Positions 34,476 to 42,966 of a DNA stretch of 64,000 nucleotides are shown here, piece after piece. Numbering within the stretch: the stretch's first letter is position 1; every line of letters starts with the position of its first letter. The stretch covers positions 558,001 through 622,000 of the forward strand of contig JBDWGH010000002.1 in assembly GCA_039975855.1 (NCBI GenBank). The letters run 5' to 3'. The stretch is from Litorimonas sp039975855. GTDB lineage: Bacteria; Pseudomonadota; Alphaproteobacteria; Caulobacterales; Maricaulaceae. The position numbers and the translations under genes are program-made. The notes beneath the pieces are model-generated. The model was given only the letters and a program-made list of their open reading frames with translations, was not told the DNA's origin and ran no database searches.

Positions 34476-35914
34476 CACGCTTTACGCCAGGTTGTTCCGT
34501 CAGGGCCGTCTTCGAGGACGATGCCTTTGGCCGTGGCTTCATCGCGCGCCGCATCGGCTGCCGCCCAATCCTTTGCCGCGCGCGCCTCTTGGCGGCGCAA
34601 GGCGATAGCGTCGAACTCGGCTTGATCGTCAGAGGAGGCATTGCCTTTGAACCAGTCTTCCGGGTCTTTTTGAAATAGACCTAAAATTTGTCCGATGACT
34701 TGAATACGATACTTACATTCAGCAAATTTTTCTGCTCCAGACAGGTTTCCAAATTTTTTATCCGTCCTTATTTGTTTAGCATTCATTCTGGCTATGGAAA
34801 GGAGCTTCCGAGCTCCAAGATTGTTGAATATTGGTTCTAAACATTTTCGATTTTTATCAATTTGAGTTTTCAAATCACCTGATATTTCGACATCACTAAC
34901 TAGTCTGAGAGATTCGTAAATTTTACGAAAATCTGTTTTGATCTCTTTAAGCAGTTCGTTAGACCACTGTAGCTCATTGTCATAATCAGCTGTTAACAAT
35001 GCCGCTCGTATCACTTCCCCATCCCACTCTTTCAGCAAATCATGCACGAGCGTGACGTTCCCCAAGCTCTTGGACATTTTCTCACTGCCCATATTGAGGA
35101 ACTCATTATGGACCCAATAATTGGCCATTTTCTTTTCGTCATTCGCGCAGCAACTTTGGGCGATTTCATTTTCGTGGTGTGGGAATTTTAGGTCAACACC
35201 GCCGCAGTGAATGTCGATGACATCACCTTCGATCTCTTCGGTCAAGGTCGCCTTTGCCATGGCGGAACATTCGATATGCCAACCGGGACGGCCGCGTCCG
35301 AATGGCGCGTCCCATCCAACACCGTGAAGTTCGGGTTTCCATAAAACGAAATCCGCACCATTCTTTTTCCGCGCGACCTCACCTTCGCCGACACGATCAC
35401 CACCGCGCAGCGCATCCAGCGTATTGCCGGAGAGTTTACCGTAAGCCTCATAAGTCGAGACATCGAAAAACACATGACCATCGGATTCATAAGCGTGACC
35501 TTTTTCGATCAGCTCTGAAATCATGACAATCATATCGTCGATATGTTTCGTGGCATGCGGCTGCACGGTTGGCGGCAAGCAATTCAACCCCGCCAAATCC
35601 TCATTATAAATCCGCGCATATTTTTCTGTGATTTCGGAAATCGGCAGTCCAGATTCTTTCGCGGATTGGATAATGCGATCATCCACATCAGTAATATTGC
35701 GTGCATAAACGACATGATCTTCACCGTAGATATGACGCAACACGCGGAACAACACATCCGCCACCACCGCAGCGCGCGCATTGCCGATATGGGCGTAGGA
35801 ATAAACCGTCGGTCCACAATTATACATCGTCACGCGTTTTGGATCTTGCGGGATGAATGTCTTTTTGGTTCGCGTGAGCGAATTGTAGAGCGTCAGTGGA
35901 TGCTGTTCAGTCAT
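34475..35914 (-). CDS. cysS: Cysteinyl-tRNA synthetase
   Basis: A 479-residue class I synthetase. HIGH-type motif AHIGNA, KMSKS motif SEKMSKSLGN, and zinc ligands in YNCGPTVY, IECSAMA and HCGGVDLKFPHHENE. It charges tRNA-Cys. The length and C-terminus (…ATAKGIVLEDGPDGTTWRKA) are normal. The divergent ClpP-like gene starts 76 bp away. Confidence 0.96.
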   Translation of the reverse strand: MTEQHPLTLYNSLTRTKKTFIPQDPKRVTMYNCGPTVYSYAHIGNARAAVVADVLFRVLRHIYGEDHVVYARNITDVDDRIIQSAKESGLPISEITEKYARIYNEDLAGLNCLPPTVQPHATKHIDDMIVMISELIEKGHAYESDGHVFFDVSTYEAYGKLSGNTLDALRGGDRVGEGEVARKKNGADFVLWKPELHGVGWDAPFGRGRPGWHIECSAMAKATLTEEIEGDVIDIHCGGVDLKFPHHENEIAQSCCANDEKKMANYWVHNEFLNMGSEKMSKSLGNVTLVHDLLKEWDGEVIRAALLTADYDNELQWSNELLKEIKTDFRKIYESLRLVSDVEISGDLKTQIDKNRKCLEPIFNNLGARKLLSIARMNAKQIRTDKKFGNLSGAEKFAECKYRIQVIGQILGLFQKDPEDWFKGNASSDDQAEFDAIALRRQEARAAKDWAAADAARDEATAKGIVLEDGPDGTTWRKA

Positions 35915-35989
35915 GCGCGCCTGTTAGCGCCCTGCCTCTTGGTTTGAAAGCCCCTTGTTTCATGAGCGGCCTCCCCGCACATATAAAAC

Positions 35990-36586
35990 ATGAAGTTTAT
36001 CCATCTTTTCGTCTTTGCCGTCTTATTTGCCCTCGGCGCACTGGCCTTTTGGGACCTCACTGAGCCTGTCGAGCATAACGTGACATTCAATGTCCAAGGG
36101 AACGCCGCCTATGTGTCTGGGACGACGGATAATAATTCGCATAATTTGATCAAAGATTTTGTCCGAGAAAATCCAGATGTCGACACACTTATCCTGCAAG
36201 CCATGCCGGGAACATTGGACATGGATACAAATCGCCGCGTCGTCATGGACCTGCGCGCGGCAGGCCTTGCCACACATGTCCCTGCCGATGGCCGCATTGC
36301 CAGCGGCGCGGTGGATTGGTTCATCGCGGGCAGTCCGCGTACGATCGAGTGCGGCGCTATGATTGGCGTGCACAGTTGGGGGACCCGAACAGGCGAACGG
36401 GGTGACAAGACATTCTATGACGGGCAATTGCGAACACAGCGCTGGTTTCTCAGCAAAATGAGCGTCGATCCCGATTTCTATGAGTTCACTCGCAGCGCCG
36501 CTGGACCGGACGATATCTACTGGCTGAGTGTGGACGACATGTTACGATATCGTTTGATTAGCGAAGATCCGGGGTGCGAGCCTTAA
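35990..36586 (+). CDS. Exported ClpP/crotonase-fold protein
   Basis: A 198-residue protein with an N-terminal hydrophobic anchor or signal (residues 1-22). The core resembles the COG3904-type periplasmic ClpP-like fold: N-P-D-V-D-T-L-I-L-Q-A … R-V-V-M-D-L-R-A-A-G-L-A-T-H-V … V-D-W-F-I-A-G-S-P-R-T-I … G-V-H-S-W-G. The position that carries the nucleophile in related proteins (SAC/SAG motif) reads ASGAVDW, so activity is unsure. Confidence 0.6.
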   Translation: MKFIHLFVFAVLFALGALAFWDLTEPVEHNVTFNVQGNAAYVSGTTDNNSHNLIKDFVRENPDVDTLILQAMPGTLDMDTNRRVVMDLRAAGLATHVPADGRIASGAVDWFIAGSPRTIECGAMIGVHSWGTRTGERGDKTFYDGQLRTQRWFLSKMSVDPDFYEFTRSAAGPDDIYWLSVDDMLRYRLISEDPGCEP

Positions 36587-36643
36587 TCTCGCCAAAATTT
36601 AAGAGTTTTCCGAAGTTTCCGGCTGGGGAGTTCGGAGAGTTTT

Positions 36644-37087
36644 ATGAAAATCACCAAAATTATTGCAATAGCCAGCGTGTCTTGCTTGCTATTTTCTGCC
36701 CCTGCCTTTGCGCAAAGCTCTGCAACGAAGGCCGAGGATTACGCAAAGGATAAAGCCGCCTCAGAAGCCAAAGACGCAGTCAATGATGAAGCTAAAGACA
36801 TGATCAAAGGCCATGACGCAGACCAAAGCCCGGCGAGCGATTCGCTGATGATCAAGTCTCCATCGGAGGCCATCACCGCAACCGAAGGCGAAATCGCGGT
36901 CTCCGACGACGGCATGATGCTGAAAGGCAAAGAAATCATGACGGAATCCAAACCGGAAATGACGAAGAAACCGGCCATGATGGATGCGCCGACCACCGCA
37001 ACAACAACTGTCGTGATTGCCTGCCCGGAAGGCACAACCGCGCAAGATGACGGCACCTGTATGATTACGGGTGATGAAGAAGAATAG
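36644..37087 (+). CDS. Secreted low-complexity protein with C-terminal CPxGTT motif
   Basis: A 147-residue protein with a signal peptide ending A-F-A-Q. A Lys/Ala/Asp/Glu-rich helix follows (residues ~25-60), then Met/Lys/Thr-rich sequence, and a C-terminal C-P-E-G-T-T-A-Q-D-D-G-T-C motif. The same motif ends the Arg-rich protein at 60081. Function unknown. Confidence 0.6.
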   Translation: MKITKIIAIASVSCLLFSAPAFAQSSATKAEDYAKDKAASEAKDAVNDEAKDMIKGHDADQSPASDSLMIKSPSEAITATEGEIAVSDDGMMLKGKEIMTESKPEMTKKPAMMDAPTTATTTVVIACPEGTTAQDDGTCMITGDEEE

Positions 37088-37112
37088 CGCCACAGCGCCT
37101 ATCATTGCTGCA

Positions 37113-37127
37113 TAAGGGAGGAGCGGC
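37113..37127 (+). repeat. 15-bp direct repeat, copy 1 (before folE)
   Basis: TAAGGGAGGAGCGGC; an identical copy lies at 37781-37795, just after folE. It includes the ribosome site of the folE leader ORF. Confidence 0.7.
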
Positions 37128-37128
37128 T

Positions 37129-37176
37129 ATGCACTCTGGCCTTTCGGGGCCGGGGTGCTTATATGCCTCCCCATGA
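37129..37176 (+). CDS. Leader peptide ORF upstream of folE
   Basis: A 15-codon ORF (M-H-S-G-L-S-G-P-G-C-L-Y-A-S-P) starts 5 nt after GGGAGGAG and stops with TGA overlapping the folE ATG (ATGA). A GGCC…GGCC hairpin lies within it. folE itself has no ribosome site, so its translation may depend on coupling to this leader. Inference from sequence layout only. Confidence 0.45.
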   Translation: MHSGLSGPGCLYASP

Positions 37177-37775
37177 CAAAACCGACCCTCAAACCTGTTC
37201 CCCACACTGCGCGGCCCTCAAAGGAAGAAGCCATGGAGGCTGTCCGCACTTTAATTGCTTGGGCAGGCGATAATCCGGACCGTGAAGGCTTAATCGACAC
37301 ACCAAAGCGCGTCGTAAACGCCTACCGCGAATGGTTCCGCGGCTATGAACAAGACCCAAAAGAAGTTCTGTCTCGCGTTTTTGAAGATGTCTCTGGGTAT
37401 GATGACATGGTCATTTTACGCGATATCGACGTTGAGTCGCATTGTGAGCACCACATCGCGCCATTTTTAGGGAAAGCCTGGGTGGCCTATTTGCCGACAG
37501 ACAAGGTCGTCGGAATTTCAAAACTCGTCAAGGTCGTCGAGATTTACGCCAAACGCCTGCAAACACAGGAAACAATGACGGCGCAAATCGCTGATGCAAT
37601 CGAAGACGCGCTAAAGCCGCGTGGATGTGCCGTCATGATTGACGCCACTCATCAATGTATGAGCACGCGCGGTGTGCATCATCCTGATGTCTCAACAATC
37701 ACGACACAGTTTACCGGCGAGTTCAAAACCAATCCGTCGCTTCAAGACAGGTTCTTACGCGTGATTGGGAAGTAA
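37173..37775 (+). CDS. folE: GTP cyclohydrolase I
   Basis: A 200-residue enzyme making 7,8-dihydroneopterin triphosphate, the first step of folate synthesis. Zinc ligands are in VESHCEHHIAPF (Cys and His) and HQCMSTRGVHHP (Cys); GTP contacts in REGLIDTPKRV and SKLVKVVEIYAKRLQTQE. The start at 37173 overlaps a short leader ORF. Complete length. Confidence 0.95.
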   Translation: MTKPTLKPVPHTARPSKEEAMEAVRTLIAWAGDNPDREGLIDTPKRVVNAYREWFRGYEQDPKEVLSRVFEDVSGYDDMVILRDIDVESHCEHHIAPFLGKAWVAYLPTDKVVGISKLVKVVEIYAKRLQTQETMTAQIADAIEDALKPRGCAVMIDATHQCMSTRGVHHPDVSTITTQFTGEFKTNPSLQDRFLRVIGK

Positions 37776-37780
37776 ACTCC

Positions 37781-37795
37781 TAAGGGAGGAGCGGC
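37781..37795 (+). repeat. 15-bp direct repeat, copy 2 (after folE)
   Basis: Identical to 37113-37127. The sequence after the repeat differs between the copies, and no ORF of note follows this one. Confidence 0.7.
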
Positions 37796-38042
37796 GCGTA
37801 TTTTCGTTGCCGGCGCTCACTTTTCGCACATAGCGTCCGCAGCTTCACGGCCATTGCTTTTGCAAAATGATTGGATTTTCGGCTGGGCGGCCGAAAGGCG
37901 TGTTGCCCGTAATTACAGCGCATAAAGCTCCTTCACCAAATGTGGCGTGGACAAAGAGCTGTCACGATTCGTGATCCCCGCCACGCCAAACCACAGTCAG
38001 GATTTATGGTTAGCCAAAGGTTAACGCCAAACTTCAAGTCAT
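37796..38042. other. Structured intergenic region between folE and rpmB
   Basis: No protein gene seen. An 8-bp stem TGGCGTGG (37943-37950) / CCACGCCA (37981-37988) encloses an inner TCACG-ATT-CGTGA hairpin (37962-37974), and TTTCGGC / GCCGAAA lies near 37880-37900. With the terminator at 38043 this could be a small RNA on the plus strand or folE 3' UTR structure. Confidence 0.3.
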
Positions 38043-38075
38043 AAAAAAACCCGCTTCAAGAGCGGGCTTTTTTTT
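38043..38075. terminator. Bidirectional terminator
   Basis: CCCGCT-TCAAG-AGCGGG stem flanked by seven A on the left and nine T on the right. It ends the rpmB transcript on the minus strand and any folE-side transcript on the plus strand. Confidence 0.9.
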
Positions 38076-38096
38076 AACGTGGGAACGTTAGTTTTG

Positions 38097-38390
38097 TTAT
38101 GCAGCTTTGGATTCTTCCAATTTAACGAGCTGCTTTTTGATCTTCTTGGCTTTGTCAGTCAGCTTGTGGTTTTTTGTACCCAACAAGAATTTGTCTAGAC
38201 CGCCTTTGAAATCCACAGTGCGAAGCGTTTTCGCAGCAATGCGCATTTTGAATTTTTGGCCCAACTCATCAGATGCCAAAGTAACATTGCACAGATTGAC
38301 TTCAAAACGACGACGCGTTCTGTTCTTCGCATGGGAAACGTTATTTCCGGTCATAGGGCCGGTATTTAGAAGATCGCAACGACGAGCCAT
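38097..38390 (-). CDS. rpmB: Large ribosomal subunit protein L28
   Basis: A 97-residue bL28 starting MARRCDLLNTGPMTGNNVSHAKNR, which is the standard start; the frame is open 33 bp further but that part is not conserved-looking. Part of the 50S subunit. AGGTG is the ribosome site. A terminator-like hairpin lies in its leader at 38411-38434. Confidence 0.96.
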   Translation of the reverse strand: MARRCDLLNTGPMTGNNVSHAKNRTRRRFEVNLCNVTLASDELGQKFKMRIAAKTLRTVDFKGGLDKFLLGTKNHKLTDKAKKIKKQLVKLEESKAA

Positions 38391-38410
38391 GATATCACCT
38401 ATCAGACATG

Positions 38411-38434
38411 AAAAAAGGCCCACACGGCGTGGGC
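38411..38434 (-). promoter_or_regulatory. Terminator-like hairpin in the rpmB leader (possible attenuator)
   Basis: On the minus strand GCCCAC-GCCGT-GTGGGC is followed by CTTTTTT and then, 20 nt later, the rpmB start. No minus-strand gene lies directly upstream, so it cannot simply end a previous gene; it may attenuate rpmB. Confidence 0.45.
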
Positions 38435-38457
38435 GGTAACTTGAAGGCGCGACCTAA

Positions 38458-38488
38458 GGGTTGACCGCGCGCTCGTCAACCCGTTTTT
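38458..38488 (+). terminator. Hairpin with T-run upstream of DUF3108 gene
   Basis: GGGTTGAC-N9-GTCAACCC followed by GTTTTTG on the plus strand. It lies in the divergent region between rpmB and the DUF3108 gene; it may end plus-strand transcripts antisense to rpmB. Confidence 0.4.
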
Positions 38489-38570
38489 GCGGTATAACCT
38501 CACCCATTTGTAATGCTATGGGGTGAGCTCATTCATAATCAAGACACATCACATTTGCAAAAAGCTTCTT

Positions 38571-39464
38571 ATGAAACACGCACTTAAAACACTTGGATTC
38601 ACGGCTTTAGCGGGATTTGGAACATATGCATTAGCATATATTGTCCCATATAATCTGATGAATTACGCGGATAGCGCCTCCGTTCTGAATGAACAAAACC
38701 TGAGTGACACCACTTACACGCTGCCAATACCGAACGAAGACACGACGCAGATTCGGATGCAGCTTAAAGGCTATGTATTTGGCTTCCGAGTCATTCGGTC
38801 TGACATTATCGCGCAATTCGATAACACCGAATATGCCGCTTACACTGATGCGAAATCCTCGGGGCTGGCAGCTTTGCTCAAAAAAATGGAAATCTGGGCC
38901 GTCACTAAAGGCCGGTATGACTCCACAGGCCTTCGCCCAGATTGGCACGTGCAGCAAAACACGGACAAGAAGAACCGCCGTGTCGAGATGAATTATAACC
39001 GCAATGCTGGCAGTGTTGACGTCGCGATTATCCCGCCCTTGGGCAGTCAAGGCGTTCCGCCCGCATCGCCGATCGAACGCTACAAGTCGAACGACACGAT
39101 TTCAGCTATTTTGCACCTTATGATGATGGGCACAAAAATCGATGGTGAGCTTTGCTCAGGCCGTGTTCCGATCTTTGATTCCAAACAACATTATAATTTA
39201 AGGCTGGAACGGGTCGGAACCAAAAAAGTGAAGTTTGACGACGGCAAAGAAGAAACCATTCATTGCCGCGCTTATTACGAGCCTATTGCAGGGTATGATC
39301 CCGAAGACTTGCCGAGTGAAGAAGAGGCAGAAACGCCTATAAATGTCTACTTCAAATATTACGACGAGGCAGGCGTGCATGTGCCCGTACGTTTCACATA
39401 TAAAATTAGCGGCTTCAAAGCCGTCATCAAAGTGGACGACATCGAATTTAGGGAAGCGAAATAG
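38571..39464 (+). CDS. DUF3108 domain protein, exported
   Basis: A 297-residue protein with an N-terminal hydrophobic segment (TLGFTALAGFGTYALAYIV) and a beta-rich domain of the DUF3108 kind (LKGYVFGFRVIRSDIIAQFDNTEYAAY … GRYDSTGLRPDWH … FTYKISGFKAVIKVDDIEF). The start ATG 38571 is preferred over a GTG 48 bp upstream because it gives the signal. Thought to act in the cell envelope; function not known. Confidence 0.75.
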   Translation: MKHALKTLGFTALAGFGTYALAYIVPYNLMNYADSASVLNEQNLSDTTYTLPIPNEDTTQIRMQLKGYVFGFRVIRSDIIAQFDNTEYAAYTDAKSSGLAALLKKMEIWAVTKGRYDSTGLRPDWHVQQNTDKKNRRVEMNYNRNAGSVDVAIIPPLGSQGVPPASPIERYKSNDTISAILHLMMMGTKIDGELCSGRVPIFDSKQHYNLRLERVGTKKVKFDDGKEETIHCRAYYEPIAGYDPEDLPSEEEAETPINVYFKYYDEAGVHVPVRFTYKISGFKAVIKVDDIEFREAK

Positions 39465-39493
39465 AACTCTCACGCAGATTTTCGGTGCCAGTC

Positions 39494-39967
39494 CTACTCA
39501 AATGGCAGCTCCCACGTCGTGAAGGGCACCCTCGAAAGACTAGAGTTATAATATCTGGCATCATCTGTAACTTCTTGACCAATCCAATCCGGCAGATCGA
39601 TGCTTTGATCTTCATGGTCCAACTCAATTTCTGCGACCACCAAACCCGTATTAAGACCGAAAAATTCGTCGATTTCCCATATCAACTCACCCACTGGATA
39701 CAGCCACCGATGTTTTTCTATGAGCGGTCCTTCACATAATTTCAGCATCTCCTGCGCATCCTCAAGCGGGATCGAATATTCGTATTCCGATCTGGATATT
39801 CCCGCCGTTATGCCCTTGATTGTTATCATGGCATCCGGCCCGGCAATTCTCACCCGCACTGTGCGATGCTTGTCCGCATTGAGATAGCCTTGCACAAATA
39901 AGGTTGGGGTCCCTCTTCGCCAAGCGTCACTCGTTACGAGGAACTTTCTTTCAATCTCGATACCCAT
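39494..39967 (-). CDS. CYTH-domain triphosphatase-like protein
   Basis: A 157-residue CYTH protein starting MGIEIERKFLV, the ExExK signature. Further tunnel residues are in VRVRIAG, ITIKG, EYEYSIP, WEIDEFFG and VVAEIEL. Members hydrolyse inorganic triphosphate or related compounds, or less often make cAMP; the bacterial short form is usually a triphosphatase. Convergent with the DUF3108 gene. Confidence 0.88.
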   Translation of the reverse strand: MGIEIERKFLVTSDAWRRGTPTLFVQGYLNADKHRTVRVRIAGPDAMITIKGITAGISRSEYEYSIPLEDAQEMLKLCEGPLIEKHRWLYPVGELIWEIDEFFGLNTGLVVAEIELDHEDQSIDLPDWIGQEVTDDARYYNSSLSRVPFTTWELPFE

Positions 39968-40059
39968 AAGCTGTCTTTCTCGCCTACTGATTTAGAGCTA
40001 AAACACCCACCAGACACTTTGATTCTGACACACGAATCGGCACAGGTCTTCATTTGAAT

Positions 40060-42963
40060 ATGCCCCGCCATTCCGATCCAATTCTGAAAGCCGTACTGGG
40101 CCCAACCAATACGGGCAAAACGCACTATGCCGTTGAGCGCATGCTCGCGCATAGCTCTGGTGTGATTGGCCTGCCCTTACGCCTACTCGCGCGGGAAATT
40201 TATGACCGCGTTGTTGCTTTAAAAGGCGCTGCCCAAGTTGCGCTGATTACGGGTGAAGAGAAAATCATCCCGCCAAAAGCAAGGTTCTACATTTGCACGG
40301 TCGAGGCCATGCCTGTGGAAAAACGCTTCGCCTTTCTGGCTGTAGACGAAGTGCAATTGATGGCGAACCATGAACGCGGGCATATTTTCACTGATCGTGT
40401 TCTCTATGCGCGGGGAATGGAAGAGACTCTATTTCTAGGCGCTGAAACGGCGCGCGACGTTCTCGCAACGCTTGTTCCGCGAATTCGGTTTGATCACCGA
40501 GAGCGGTTCTCCGAACTACATTATGACGGCCCCGCGAAACTAACGCGACTACCTAAACGCTCCGTGATCGTCGCCTTCAGCGCGGCAGAAGTATATGCCA
40601 TTGCCGAACTCATTCGAAGGTTTCGCGGCGGAGCGGCGGTCGTTATGGGCGGCCTTTCCCCTCGCACCCGAAATGCGCAGGCCGAGATGTTCCAGTCCGG
40701 CGAAGTTGATTTTCTGGTTGCGACCGACGCCGTGGGTATGGGTTTAAATCTAGATACGGACCATGTCGCTTTTGCCGGTCTCACCAAATATGACGGGCGC
40801 CGACGTCGTTACCTCACCCCTATGGAGGCCGGACAAATTGCAGGACGCGCTGGGCGTTTTCGAAATGACGGAACCTTTGGCACCACCGGTGATTGCCCTC
40901 CGATGGATGAAGGTCTTGTGAACAGAATAGAGGCGCATGATTTTGAACCGCTCCATTACGTTGAGTGGCGCAATTCTGATTTGGATTTCAGCTCAATCGA
41001 ACATTTGATGGAAAGCCTGCACCGTCCTCGGCCGACCAGCCGTCTTCGACGTATAAAAGGCGCAGACGATGAGGCCGCTTTAGAGAGGTTGAAAGCGATT
41101 GATGAAGTTCACGACGCGCTTAACACCCAAGCACAGGTCAAAATGCTTTGGGATGTCTGCCAAGTCCCGGACTTTAGAAATCTGACAATCGATACTCATG
41201 TAAAGCTTCTTCAAGATATTTGGCGTACCTTAATCAAAGGCGGTGGCAAACTCTCCGATGACTTCATGGCCACTAAAATTGACCGGTGTGATGAAACCTT
41301 GGGCGGAGTTGACGCATTGTCCTCTCGGCTGGCCTTTATCAGAACGTGGACCTATTGCGCGTCAAAGGTAAATTGGATGCGAAATCCCGATCAGTGGATT
41401 AATCACGCGAGAGAGGTTGAAGACAGGCTATCAGACGCGCTACACGAAGCTCTAACAGCGCGCTTCGTTGATCGACGCACCCGAAAGCTGTTGAAAGGCA
41501 TAGGAGCCGACCTGGATATGAGCGCAACCATTAAAGACACCGGAGAGGTGTATGTCGACGATGATTTAATCGGACGACTCGACGGGTTGAAATTTACGGC
41601 TGATACCAGTCAAAGTGGCTTAGAAGCGCAAGCTTTGGCCGCCGCGGCACAAAAGGCCGTTGGCCCCGAAGTGGACCGCCGCCTGACATCGATCTCATCC
41701 GGCACGCATCAGATATTTACCTTGTCCGATTCAGGGCAAATTATGTGGGGCGGTATGGCCGTTGGCCGCATCGCGCCCAGCGGATCAGTCTTCACACCAG
41801 ACGCGGAAGTCATTGGCGGCGAATTGGGCCAAGCCGTTTTGCGCGAGATGGCCACTGATCGTATGCGCGAATTTTTGCGCGCAGCCGTAACAGCGCAACT
41901 CGCTCCGCTTAAAGCTCTTAAGGATTTAGTGGCTGCCGAAGAAACACTCCCAGCCGCAAAAGGTTTTGGGTTTATCTTGCTGGAAAATAATGGCGCGCTC
42001 GAGCGTAAAGATCACCTGCAAACCGTACGGGATTTAGACCAAGACGCGCGCCGTCAGCTCCGGTCCGTCGGTGTCGTGTTCGGTCACTACAATATATATT
42101 TGCAAGACATGGTGAAACCAAAACCGGCCCGATTGCTTTCGCTGCTCGTTGCATATGGCGCGGGTGGAAACAAAAAGCCGTGGATCCCGTTTGCGGGCGT
42201 GACATCAATCCCCAACCAAGGAGATCTGGCCTCCTCTGGCTATACTGAGCAGGCTTTGTCGCTGGCAGGCTACCGTGCTGTCGGAAACCGCATCATCCGA
42301 TTTGATATTTTGAACCGTTTGTCTTTCATTATTCGCGAAGCGCAAGACCAGTTCAAACGAACGAAAACACCAGAAGCCCGAGGTCACAAATTCCAAGTGA
42401 TGGCCGAGATGTTGGCTTTATTGGGATCGACCTATGAAGACGTCCAAGGCGTATTGACGGCATTGGGATATAAATTCGAGATTTCTGAAACGAAGCTGAC
42501 TGTGGACACCGTCGCGGAAGCACCTGATTCGGCCAAAGCGGAACCTGAAGCGAAAGCAGAAGCTCAGCCTGAGGCGAAGACAGAAACGGCCGAGGCTGCG
42601 GACGTAAAACCTGCAGAAGATACAAAACCTGGACAGATCGAAATTAAAAAGGCAGCGACTCCAAAACCTGCGCCGCGTAAGCCTCAAGCCAAGAAATCAC
42701 TCTCCCTTTACCATCACCGCGTCACCAATGAAGCGGGCGAGACGACAGAGGTCGAAAACCTCGAATATTGGTACTTCCCCTCTCGCGGTCAAAAAGGCTT
42801 CAAACCGAACGGCGGTAAAAAGCCGGGCTTCAAATCCAAGCGTAACAATGGGCCGAACCCACGACGAAACGCTCCGAGAAGTCCAAAGCCGCCGACCCAA
42901 AAACAGGTTGAGAACTCCCCATTTGCAGCGCTCGCCGCTCTGAAAAACGATAAAAAGGACTGA
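40060..42963 (+). CDS. Suv3-like DEAD/DEAH RNA helicase
   Basis: A 967-residue helicase. Walker A LGPTNTGKTH (13-22), DEVQ box (96-99), and motif VI GQIAGRAGRF (258-267), as in mitochondrial SUV3 and its alphaproteobacterial homologs. After residue ~820 comes an Ala/Glu/Lys/Pro-rich linker, then a short basic region and an Arg/Lys/Gly/Pro-rich tail that may bind RNA. Start ATG 40060; TTG 40054 is possible. The stop TGA is directly followed, in the same frame, by the S4-domain protein. The helicase-S4-fdxA-carD order is typical for alphaproteobacteria. Confidence 0.92.
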   Translation: MPRHSDPILKAVLGPTNTGKTHYAVERMLAHSSGVIGLPLRLLAREIYDRVVALKGAAQVALITGEEKIIPPKARFYICTVEAMPVEKRFAFLAVDEVQLMANHERGHIFTDRVLYARGMEETLFLGAETARDVLATLVPRIRFDHRERFSELHYDGPAKLTRLPKRSVIVAFSAAEVYAIAELIRRFRGGAAVVMGGLSPRTRNAQAEMFQSGEVDFLVATDAVGMGLNLDTDHVAFAGLTKYDGRRRRYLTPMEAGQIAGRAGRFRNDGTFGTTGDCPPMDEGLVNRIEAHDFEPLHYVEWRNSDLDFSSIEHLMESLHRPRPTSRLRRIKGADDEAALERLKAIDEVHDALNTQAQVKMLWDVCQVPDFRNLTIDTHVKLLQDIWRTLIKGGGKLSDDFMATKIDRCDETLGGVDALSSRLAFIRTWTYCASKVNWMRNPDQWINHAREVEDRLSDALHEALTARFVDRRTRKLLKGIGADLDMSATIKDTGEVYVDDDLIGRLDGLKFTADTSQSGLEAQALAAAAQKAVGPEVDRRLTSISSGTHQIFTLSDSGQIMWGGMAVGRIAPSGSVFTPDAEVIGGELGQAVLREMATDRMREFLRAAVTAQLAPLKALKDLVAAEETLPAAKGFGFILLENNGALERKDHLQTVRDLDQDARRQLRSVGVVFGHYNIYLQDMVKPKPARLLSLLVAYGAGGNKKPWIPFAGVTSIPNQGDLASSGYTEQALSLAGYRAVGNRIIRFDILNRLSFIIREAQDQFKRTKTPEARGHKFQVMAEMLALLGSTYEDVQGVLTALGYKFEISETKLTVDTVAEAPDSAKAEPEAKAEAQPEAKTETAEAADVKPAEDTKPGQIEIKKAATPKPAPRKPQAKKSLSLYHHRVTNEAGETTEVENLEYWYFPSRGQKGFKPNGGKKPGFKSKRNNGPNPRRNAPRSPKPPTQKQVENSPFAALAALKNDKKD

Positions 42964-42966
42964 CCC

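Noticed and set aside
42418..42687. Antisense frames rich in Arg/Phe/Cys over the helicase C-terminus
   Set aside because: Produced by the Ala/Glu/Lys-rich low-complexity linker of the helicase read backwards.
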